Shown here piece by piece: positions 24,478 to 31,326 of a DNA stretch of 64,000 nucleotides (positions are counted from its first letter, which is position 1; each line of letters begins with the position of its first letter). The DNA is from CAYPAV01 sp964408805 (GTDB lineage Bacteria > Pseudomonadota > Alphaproteobacteria > UBA8366). Where the stretch lies: NCBI GenBank assembly GCA_964408805.1, contig CAYPAV010000013.1, forward strand, positions 62,001 through 126,000. Direction: 5' to 3'. The notes beneath the pieces were generated by a model. The model worked only from the letters and a program-made list of their open reading frames with translations, did not search any database and was not told where the DNA came from. A program made the translations under genes and the position numbers.

Positions 24478-25041
24478 ATGCCAAACGACCCGTCGATCAA
24501 TGTGCTCGGAATCTCAGGAAGCCTGCGGAAAGGTTCGCTGAATTTGAAGGCGCTGAAGGCGGCGGGCGGTTTGCTGCCGGCGGGTTGTGCGTTCCAAATC
24601 GCGGACATTTCCGGCGTCCCGGTCTACGACAATGACGTCTACGACAAGGGCTTTCCGCCCGCGGTCGAGACATTGCGGGCGCAGGTGTCGGCTGCCGACG
24701 CGCTGCTTATCGCCACGCCGGAGTACAATTACTCGATTCCCGGTGTCCTGAAGAACGCGATCGACTGGGTCTCGCGGCCGCCGGACCAACCTTTCGCCGG
24801 GAAACCAGTGGCGCTCTTGGGTGCTTCGCCGGGCGGTTCCGGCACCATGCGGGCGCAGTATCATCTCCGCCAGGTCTTCGTCTTTCTCGACATGAAGCCG
24901 GTCAACAAGCCGGAGGTCTTCATCCCGGGTGCCGCGGGCAAGTTCGACGAAGCGGGGGCGCTCACCGACGAAAGGACGGCCGAAAGCCTCGCCGCCCTCG
25001 GCGCCTCGCTCGTCGACTGGACGTTGCGCCTGAAGGGCTAA
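24478..25041 (+). CDS. NADPH-dependent FMN reductase
   Basis: 187 residues, flavodoxin-like fold. GISGSLRKGSLNLKAL near residue 11 is the FMN phosphate loop (form GS.R..S.N), TPEYNYSIPGVLKNAIDW near residue 80 is the isoalloxazine loop, and GASPGGSGTMRAQ follows near residue 120. A strong GAAGGAGG lies 7 nt before the ATG. It may supply reduced FMN or act as an azo/quinone/chromate reductase. The five LLM flavoproteins in the window make a role as flavin reductase partner attractive, though unproven. It is followed by a terminator-like hairpin. Confidence 0.9.
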   Translation: MPNDPSINVLGISGSLRKGSLNLKALKAAGGLLPAGCAFQIADISGVPVYDNDVYDKGFPPAVETLRAQVSAADALLIATPEYNYSIPGVLKNAIDWVSRPPDQPFAGKPVALLGASPGGSGTMRAQYHLRQVFVFLDMKPVNKPEVFIPGAAGKFDEAGALTDERTAESLAALGASLVDWTLRLKG

Positions 25042-25066
25042 TTCCAAGGGTAAGGCCGCGACGAAA

Positions 25067-25099
25067 ATGGCGGGCTCCGATCGGCTCGGTGCCCGCCAT
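25067..25099 (-). terminator. Rho-independent terminator between convergent genes
   Basis: ATGGCGGGC (25067-25075) and GCCCGCCAT (25091-25099) are perfect 9-bp arms around a 15-nt loop. On the minus strand the hairpin is followed by TTTT, so it should end transcription of the glutathione S-transferase gene. On the plus strand the U-tract is missing, so it is weaker for the FMN reductase. Confidence 0.7.
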
Positions 25100-25128
25100 G
25101 ATATTCGCCTCGAAACGCGTTTGTGCGT

Positions 25129-25830
25129 CTATTCCGCCGCCGCCGCGGTCTCGGCGTCGAACATCTTGCCCACGAGATAGCCGTAGCGCGACATCGCCGC
25201 CTTGAAGTCCGGCACGAAGCTATCCGCCACCGAGCCGGTGACGAGATCGGTCGTAAGCAACGCCTCGGTCCAGGCCTTCACCAGTGGGAAATCGTCGAGC
25301 AGACCCGTTTTCAGTTTCTCCTCGGCGATCATGAAGCGCTGCAGGAAGGGCGCATAGGCCGCATCCACCAGGCAAAGCTGGTCGCCGTTGAAATAGGGGC
25401 CGTCATTGCCGCGCTCGTTGGCGATCGCCTCTTCGAGCTTGGTCAGGACCTTGAGCGCGCCCTCGCGGCCCTCGTCCATCTCCTCCTGGGTTTCCCGGCG
25501 ATAGCAGCCGCTCATGCCCTTCGAGAAGTCGGGGACGAAATCGGTCCAGGCGCGATTGCGCGCGCGCTTGATGGGATCGGCCGGATGAAGCTGCGGATCG
25601 ACCACTTCGTCGAGGAACTCGGCGATGGCGTTCGATTCGAACAGCGGCTCTTCGTCGATACTCAGGACCGGAACCTTGCCGTGCGGCGAGATCTTCAAGA
25701 ACCAGTCCGGCTTTTCGCGGAGATTGATATAGGTGACGTCGAAATCAACGCCCTTGGTGCGCAGCACGATCACGGCGCGCTGGACCCAGGGTCAAGTTAC
25801 CGAACTTATCAGGTGATACTTCTTGGCCAT
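25129..25830 (-). CDS. Selenocysteine-containing glutathione S-transferase (Sec13)
   Basis: 233 residues when the in-frame TGA at 25792-25794 is read as selenocysteine. The protein begins MAKKYHLISSVT-U-PWVQRAVIVL. Ordinary homologues have Cys at this place (LxxxxCPxVQRA), so Sec replaces the redox cysteine of the thioredoxin-like N-terminal domain. The rest is a normal two-domain GST: ISPHGKVPVLS with the cis-Pro, then FESNAIAEFLDEV, then the helical C-terminal domain to residue 233. AGGAGG precedes the ATG at 25830. Stop-only reading would start at an internal Met and lose the active site. A SECIS-like hairpin follows the UGA. Confidence 0.88.
25762..25782 (-). promoter_or_regulatory. Predicted bacterial SECIS hairpin of the Sec-GST gene
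   Basis: With the U of UGA as 1, CAGCGC (13-18) pairs with GUGCUG (28-33), including one G-U pair, around the loop GCCGUGAUC (19-27). GGU (9-11) and ACC (37-39) can extend the stem past an internal loop. A G at the start of the apical loop and the distance from the UGA agree with the bacterial SECIS consensus. It lacks the GGUCU loop of the UGSC element. Pairing was done by eye. Confidence 0.65.
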
Positions 25831-25941
25831 ATCGGGCCCCCTCCTGGTTTCGGGTGGAAGACGGATTGTGCGCCGACCTTAAGGCGCGGACTATATTGAG
25901 TCAAAGAAAGCGGCGATGCGTTAACGAAGGAGTGAACGGCG

Positions 25942-26943
25942 ATGAAATTCGGACTCTACATCTCGACCCAATGGCCCGAGGGCGTCGATATCTCGTCCGA
26001 GCTGGACAATATGCTGGAGCAGGTGCGCGTCGCCCGCGACAACGGCTTCGACTCGGTCTGGATGGGGCAGCATTATCTGACGGCGCCGATGCAGATGATG
26101 CAAACCATGCCGCTCCTGGCCCGCCTCGCCGCCGAGGGCGAAGGCATGACCTTCGGCACGGCGGTTATCCTGCTGTCGATGCTGAACCCGGTCGTCGTCG
26201 CCGAGGAAGCCGCGACCCTCGACTGGCTCACCGGAGGGAACTTCGTGCTCGGTGTCGGCATGGGCTATCGCAAAGAGGAGTTCGAGAGTCTCGGCGTTCC
26301 GTTCAAGGAGCGGGTCGGGCGGTTGGAAGAGGGGGTCGAGGTGATCCGTCGCCTATGGTCGGAGGACCGGGTCGACCATGATGGCAAGTATTTCAAGGTC
26401 GATGGGCTGGGGTCCAGTATCCGCCCCAAGAAGCCCGGCGGGCCGCCGATTTGGCTAGGCGGTCAGGTGCCGGCGGCGGTGGCCCGCGCGGCCCGGATCG
26501 GCGATGCCTGGATGGCCGCGCCCACCGATAGCATCGGACGCGTTGCCAAATGCATGGACATGTTCCGAAAGGCTCGCGCCGAGGCGGGCCTCGAGATGCC
26601 GGACACCATGCCCATCACCCGCGAATGCTGTGTCCGGGGGTCCCGCGCGGAAGCGCTCGAGGTCTGCCGCCCGGCGCTGTTGGACAAATACCAGGCCTAT
26701 GCATCCTGGGGGGCCGCCGGGACCGGGGAGAAGGGCAAGACCTTCGCCGACGCCTTCGACGAGTTCATGGTCGATCGCTTCATCGTCGGTGACGAAGCCG
26801 AATGCGCCGACGAGTTCCAGCGCTACCGGGACGAACTCGGTATCGACAGCTTCGTCCTGCGGATGAGCTGGGTCGGCCTGGGTCAGGCGCCGATGCTGGA
26901 GACCATCGAGCGCGTCGGCCGCATCGCGGCGCGGATCGCCTGA
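25942..26943 (+). CDS. LLM-class flavin-dependent oxidoreductase
   Basis: 333 residues, luciferase-like barrel. Key blocks are SVWMGQHYL near residue 36, LGVGMGYRKEEFESLGVPF near residue 103, and GGPPIWLGGQVPAAV near residue 166. The C-terminal DEAECADEFQRYRDELG is shared with the 14595-15629 protein. A GAAGGAG motif lies 10 nt upstream of the ATG. It stands alone between the divergent Sec-GST gene and a convergent secreted protein. The substrate is unknown. Confidence 0.87.
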   Translation: MKFGLYISTQWPEGVDISSELDNMLEQVRVARDNGFDSVWMGQHYLTAPMQMMQTMPLLARLAAEGEGMTFGTAVILLSMLNPVVVAEEAATLDWLTGGNFVLGVGMGYRKEEFESLGVPFKERVGRLEEGVEVIRRLWSEDRVDHDGKYFKVDGLGSSIRPKKPGGPPIWLGGQVPAAVARAARIGDAWMAAPTDSIGRVAKCMDMFRKARAEAGLEMPDTMPITRECCVRGSRAEALEVCRPALLDKYQAYASWGAAGTGEKGKTFADAFDEFMVDRFIVGDEAECADEFQRYRDELGIDSFVLRMSWVGLGQAPMLETIERVGRIAARIA

Positions 26944-26974
26944 GACGAACTATCGGCGCGCGCGGGGCTCCGGC

Positions 26975-27784
26975 CTATGTTCCCGCGCCGACCGCATCCC
27001 AATAGCGGAGCACATTGTCCCACATCAGGCGGTCGTGGCGTCGCTGCAGGCAGCTCTTGAGCGAGACCGCACCCACCTCGACGACCCGGCTGTCCCAGCA
27101 GGTCTTGAACTCCTGGGCGGCGGTCTCCACACGTGCCTTAGGCGCGCTTCCAAGTGGGGTGTTCATCGCCCGCCGCCACAGGCCGGCCCGCGCGGTCCGG
27201 TCCTTGCCGGCGCCTTCCGGCACCGCGTTGACCAGACGGTTCAGCGCCCAGACGGTCTCGACCGTGCCACCGGCCTTGTCGATCTTTCGTGTGCCGGTCA
27301 TCCGGAGGGGTCCAACGGCAAGGGCGATATCCTGCGCGGTCTGCGGGTTCGGATCACCCGCCGTGGGCACCGGCGTCAAGGCGACGCCGCCGCCGAATTC
27401 GATCGCCGCCGAAATGGCGCCAAGCTTGGCGAGCGCGCTTTCGTCGATCTCGATCACCACCGCCGTATGGCCCCGGCGCGCGGTCGCGACACGAACATGT
27501 TCTGTGGCCGGCACGGTGCTCGTCGTACCGTCCGCATCGGTCAGCACCAAGTTCAGCCGGTGCCCTTTAGCGACCTCGTATGGCGTCGAGGCGACCGGGA
27601 TGTCACGCTCCTTCTGAAGACAATAGGTCGTGAACTCGGCCCTGCAGGTGCCGTCCTCGCAGACCAGCTTGGTCGCGGTATCGGTTTCCAAGAGTGCCAA
27701 AATCTGCGGTGCCGCCTGTGCCGGTCCAGCGAAGATCAGTGTTGCCAGTCCAAGCAACGGCCATTGGAGATGTCGGATCGTCAT
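26975..27784 (-). CDS. Secreted protein of unknown function
   Basis: 269 residues, not recognised. The N-terminus MTIRHLQWPLLGLATLIFAG is a signal peptide with a probable cleavage after AQA. The mature part has cysteines in LVCEDGTCRAEF and TYCLQKE near residues 40-55, and again in FKTCWDSR and LKSCLQRRHD near the C-terminus, suggesting periplasmic disulfides. An AT-hook, metal or enzyme motif is not evident. The start at 27784 is chosen over an upstream Met because GGGGGA lies just before it and the signal peptide begins there. Confidence 0.7.
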   Translation of the reverse strand: MTIRHLQWPLLGLATLIFAGPAQAAPQILALLETDTATKLVCEDGTCRAEFTTYCLQKERDIPVASTPYEVAKGHRLNLVLTDADGTTSTVPATEHVRVATARRGHTAVVIEIDESALAKLGAISAAIEFGGGVALTPVPTAGDPNPQTAQDIALAVGPLRMTGTRKIDKAGGTVETVWALNRLVNAVPEGAGKDRTARAGLWRRAMNTPLGSAPKARVETAAQEFKTCWDSRVVEVGAVSLKSCLQRRHDRLMWDNVLRYWDAVGAGT

Positions 27785-27914
27785 GAGATGTCCCCCGTCA
27801 TTGGCGCCGAAAAGCGCCGCTGCCAACAGCAAAGGGGAATCGTGCGCGTCCTTTATCGCGAAGTCAATCGTATCGACATACCGCGCCGGCTCACGATTTT
27901 GTGGGGTTCGTCAA

Positions 27915-28877
27915 TTACGGCGTCAGCAAAATCTTCCCGAAATGTTGATTGTCCTTCATGTATTGGTGCGCTTCGACCGCCTCGTCGAACGTGAATGTCC
28001 GGTCGATCGGGATCGACAACTCGCCCGCCTCGACGGCGCCCCAGAGGTCGGCCTTCATGAGACGGATGATTTCCGCGACTTCCTGCTCGCCCCGGGTCCG
28101 GAAGGTGACGCCGATATAGTCGATCCGGCGGAGCGCATGCAGGTCGAAATCGAACTCGCCCTTGAAGCCGCCGAGGCGGCCCACATTGACGATGCGACCC
28201 AAGATTCGCGTGGCCTTGAGGTTGTCGTTCATAACTCCGCCCGACACCTGATCGACGATCAGATCGACGCCCTTGCCGTCGGTCGCCTCGAGGACCGCGT
28301 CGGCCCAGGCCGGATCGCTCGAATCGAGTGCCATGTCGGCCCCGTATTCGGTCAGCTTCGCGCGCCGGCCGTCATGGGTCGAGGTGCCGATGACGAGCCT
28401 CGCCCCCATAAATTTAGCAATCTGCATGCCGAGGATGCCGACCCCCGAACTCGCCCCTTGGATCAGAACCGCGTCGTCCTTTTCCATCCGGCCGGCGGTC
28501 ACGATCGCGTTGTGCATGGTCTGCAGCGAGACCGGCAGGGTGGCCGCCTGCTCGAAGCTCATATTGTTGGCGGGGATCTTCCAGGCGCGCGCCGGTGCCG
28601 TGACCGCGAATTCGGCATAAGCACCGGTGCCGGTGCACATGACTCGGTCGCCCGGCGAAAGGTCGCCGACATCGGCGCCGACCTCGACAACCTCGCCCGC
28701 CCATTCGCGCCCCGCGACACCGCCCGAGGCGAAGCCCCGCGCGCCCGCGATCGCCATCAGGTCGGCGCGGTTGAGTCCGGCCGCCTTTACCTGGACGAGG
28801 ACCTCTCCCGGCTTCGGTTCCGGTCGCGGCGCATCGGTGATTTCGAGTCCACCTTCGGCGATGACAACGGCTTTCAT
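27915..28877 (-). CDS. Quinone oxidoreductase / zinc-independent MDR alcohol dehydrogenase
   Basis: 320 residues, MDR superfamily. GRE(W)AGEVVEVG near residue 60, GTGAYAEFAV near residue 88 and the cofactor motif GASSGVGILGMQIAKFMGA near residue 140 define the QOR/PIG3 group. The cysteines of catalytic and structural zinc sites are absent, as is normal for quinone oxidoreductases. It probably uses NADPH to reduce quinones or enones. GGGAGGAG precedes the ATG at 28877. It is third in the operon acyl-CoA dehydrogenase - LLM - QOR (gaps 14 and 45 bp). Confidence 0.87.
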   Translation of the reverse strand: MKAVVIAEGGLEITDAPRPEPKPGEVLVQVKAAGLNRADLMAIAGARGFASGGVAGREWAGEVVEVGADVGDLSPGDRVMCTGTGAYAEFAVTAPARAWKIPANNMSFEQAATLPVSLQTMHNAIVTAGRMEKDDAVLIQGASSGVGILGMQIAKFMGARLVIGTSTHDGRRAKLTEYGADMALDSSDPAWADAVLEATDGKGVDLIVDQVSGGVMNDNLKATRILGRIVNVGRLGGFKGEFDFDLHALRRIDYIGVTFRTRGEQEVAEIIRLMKADLWGAVEAGELSIPIDRTFTFDEAVEAHQYMKDNQHFGKILLTP

Positions 28878-28922
28878 GGCAACTCCTCCCAAAAGGTCGA
28901 TTGATTCGGCTAGCGCGGGGCG

Positions 28923-29762
28923 TCAATCCAGCAGCGGTGCGAATTCATCAAGGTTTCGCAAAACCTCCTCGCGGCCGATGCCTGAAAATTGCAGCAAGCC
29001 GCGTTCGATACCCGCATTCGCATAGCGCTCGACCTCCGCTTTCTCGGACGGTAGGCGAAACACCGTCACCGACAGCGATGCCGGATCGCGCCCGGCCGCC
29101 TCGGCAATCTCGCGAAGCCGCGCCATGCCTTTTTCCGGATCGAATCCATGCGTTGGACGCGGGAACCAGCCGTCGCAATAGTCGACGACGCGCCGCAGGG
29201 TGTGATCCGTCTCACCGCCCATCAGCAGCGGCGGATGAGGTTTCCGGACCGGTTTCGGGTCGCACCAAAGGGGATCGAAATCGACGAACTCGCCATGGAA
29301 TTCGGCCTCATCCTCGGTCCAGAGCGCCTTCATCGCCAGCACATGCTCTCGAAGCCGGGCGAAGCGGGTCTCGTACTCGACGCCGTGGTTGTTCATCTCG
29401 GCCACGTTCCAGCCGCCGCCCATCCCCAAGATGAAACGCCCTTCCGACAGAACGTCGAGGCTCGCCACCGCCTTGGCGGTGATGATGGGATCGCGCTGCG
29501 GGACGAGACAGATTCCCGTTCCGATCGTGAGCTTGTTCGTCGACGCGGCTGCATAGGCGCAGGCGACGAAGGGGTCCATCATCGCCGCATAGCTTCTTGG
29601 CATTTGCGCGCGGCCGCCACGGAAGGTCCCCTCGCTGTTCAGCGGGATATTGGTGTGCTCGGGAATGAATATCGATTCGAACCCGCGGGCCTCGAGCTCG
29701 CGGGCCAACTCATCGACCCGCATGCCGTAATCGGTTGCGGGAAAAATTACACCGATATGCAT
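28923..29762 (-). CDS. LLM-class flavin/F420-dependent oxidoreductase
   Basis: 279 residues, luciferase-like barrel. MHIGVIFPATDYG opens the first strand, SIFIPEHTNIP is the strand-2 block, LGMGGGWNVAEMNNHGV near residue 112 is the G.G.GW...E...G signature, and HPPLLMGGETDHTL follows near residue 170. Its shape fits the TIGR03619 F420-type group. AAGGA lies 9 nt before the ATG. It is 14 bp downstream of an acyl-CoA dehydrogenase, so both probably act on the same acyl or ring substrate. Confidence 0.87.
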   Translation of the reverse strand: MHIGVIFPATDYGMRVDELARELEARGFESIFIPEHTNIPLNSEGTFRGGRAQMPRSYAAMMDPFVACAYAAASTNKLTIGTGICLVPQRDPIITAKAVASLDVLSEGRFILGMGGGWNVAEMNNHGVEYETRFARLREHVLAMKALWTEDEAEFHGEFVDFDPLWCDPKPVRKPHPPLLMGGETDHTLRRVVDYCDGWFPRPTHGFDPEKGMARLREIAEAAGRDPASLSVTVFRLPSEKAEVERYANAGIERGLLQFSGIGREEVLRNLDEFAPLLD

Positions 29763-29776
29763 GACGATCTTTCCTT

Positions 29777-30943
29777 CTACGCGGTTCCGGCGAGCGTGCG
29801 CCGCGCGATGACCATCTTGTGGACCTCGGTCGGGCCTTCGTAGATGCGCATCAGCCGGGCCTTCTGCGCCATCATCTGCAGCGGCAATTCCTTGGTCATG
29901 CCCATGGCGCCGAAGGCCTGCATCGCGCGATCGACCACGTCGGTGGCCATTTCGGTTGCGAACACCTTGATCATCGAGGCCTCGGTCCGGACCTGGCCGC
30001 CGGCGTCCAGCTTCGCGGCGGCATCGTAGACCATCAGCCGACAAGCATGGATGCGCGTCGCGGCATCGGCGATCCACCATTGGATGGCCTGCCGGTCGGC
30101 GAGGGCGGTGCCGAAGGTCACGCGTCCCTTGACGTGCTCGGACATCATCTCGAGGGCGCGCCTGGCCATGCCGATGCCCCAGGCCCCCATCTGCAGCCGG
30201 CGGACGGTGAGGCGGAGTTGCATCGGCGCGAAGCCGTGGCCGATCTCGCCCAGCACCTGCGCTTGCGGCAGGCGGCAATCCTCGAAGACGATCTCGTAGG
30301 TGCGGTGGCCGGCCAGCATCGGGATCTGGCGCTCGATAATGAAACCGGGGGTGTCCTTGTCGACCAGAAAGGCGGTGATGCCGCCGCGCGCACCTTTTCC
30401 GGGATCGGTCACCGCCATCACGATGACGAATTCCGAGCGGAGCGCGCGGCTGATCCAGATCTTGCGGCCGTTGATCACCCAGTCGTCGCCGTCCTTGACC
30501 GCGCGCGTTTTCATTTCCGCCGGATCGCCGCCGGCGCCCGGTTCCGATATGGCGATCGCGGCACCGACCTCGCCTCTCGCATAGGGGTCGAGGTAGCGGG
30601 CGCGCTGATCGTCGTTCACGGTCGCCATCAGCATGTGGAGGTTTGGCGAGTCGGGCGGAATGATGAAGGGGGTGACGGTACGCGCCAGCTCCTCATGCAC
30701 GCCGATCGTCGCCAGTACCGGCAGGTCGGCGCCGCCCAGTTCTTCCGGCACGTCGAGACCCCAGAGGCCCAGCTCCTGGCATCTCTCCAGCAGCGGCGCT
30801 TCCTCTTCCTCGGTCAGGCGGATCTCCTGGCCCTCGATTTCGCGCTGCAGGATATTGGTCTCCAGCGGCATCAATTCATCGTCGACGAACCGCGCCACCA
30901 GATCCTTCAACATGCGGTGTTCCTCGGCCAGTTCGAAATCCAT
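29777..30943 (-). CDS. Acyl-CoA dehydrogenase
   Basis: 388 residues, standard ACAD. MDFELAEEHRMLKDLVARFV is a typical N-terminus. AISEPGAGGDPAEMKTRAV near residue 134 and the GRKIWISRA block line the FAD site. IYEGPTEVHKMVIARR near the C-terminus is the FAD dimer-contact motif. It oxidises an acyl-CoA to the enoyl-CoA and passes electrons to ETF. The start at 30943 is set by family alignment and an AAGG tract. It leads an operon with an LLM protein and a quinone oxidoreductase. Chain-length preference is not determinable. Confidence 0.9.
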   Translation of the reverse strand: MDFELAEEHRMLKDLVARFVDDELMPLETNILQREIEGQEIRLTEEEEAPLLERCQELGLWGLDVPEELGGADLPVLATIGVHEELARTVTPFIIPPDSPNLHMLMATVNDDQRARYLDPYARGEVGAAIAISEPGAGGDPAEMKTRAVKDGDDWVINGRKIWISRALRSEFVIVMAVTDPGKGARGGITAFLVDKDTPGFIIERQIPMLAGHRTYEIVFEDCRLPQAQVLGEIGHGFAPMQLRLTVRRLQMGAWGIGMARRALEMMSEHVKGRVTFGTALADRQAIQWWIADAATRIHACRLMVYDAAAKLDAGGQVRTEASMIKVFATEMATDVVDRAMQAFGAMGMTKELPLQMMAQKARLMRIYEGPTEVHKMVIARRTLAGTA

Positions 30944-31068
30944 TTTCCGTTTCCTTCGGCGGTGGGATGTGCGGTACGCGTCTAGCAATATAGAGAGTGA
31001 TCGCCGCGATCACATGGGCCGCGGTTCCGGTGGGATGACGGCTAGGCCTTGGGCGCCGAACCTCGGTC

Positions 31069-31317
31069 CTATCCGCCCTCGATCGCCGGAATGAACGCGA
31101 CTTCGCTATCGGGGCCGACCGGTTCCAGGAGGATATCCTGGTAGATCTGCCCGTCGATCGCGACCGCGGTATCCGTGCGCAGCACCGGCCCGACGCCGGG
31201 AAAGCGCTCGTCCAATTCGCGGATGACGGCCCGGATCGTGTCCGACGCGACCTCGATCTCGGTCTCCCCGCCGGTGAACCGCCGTGCGATTTCCCGGTTC
31301 AGGATGACCGTTGCCAT
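31069..31317 (-). CDS. MoaD/ThiS-family sulfur-carrier protein
   Basis: 82 residues, beta-grasp fold ending in the diagnostic Gly-Gly (FIPAIEGG). MATVILNREIARRFTGGETE and the IRAVIRELDERFPG helix are typical for MoaD-like proteins. The C-terminal glycine would be thiocarboxylated by a MoeB/ThiF enzyme. It lies 9 bp downstream of a xanthine-dehydrogenase-type molybdenum subunit gene on the same strand. A dedicated sulfur donor for that enzyme's cofactor or a general molybdopterin subunit are both possible. No MoaE is adjacent. Confidence 0.82.
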   Translation of the reverse strand: MATVILNREIARRFTGGETEIEVASDTIRAVIRELDERFPGVGPVLRTDTAVAIDGQIYQDILLEPVGPDSEVAFIPAIEGG

Positions 31318-31326
31318 GCGGGTCTC

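Noticed and set aside
25129..25773. A shorter GST starting at the internal Met at 25773
   Set aside because: It would lack the first beta strand and active-site residue and has no ribosome site, whereas the UGA-readthrough form starts with a good Shine-Dalgarno and a normal GST N-terminus.
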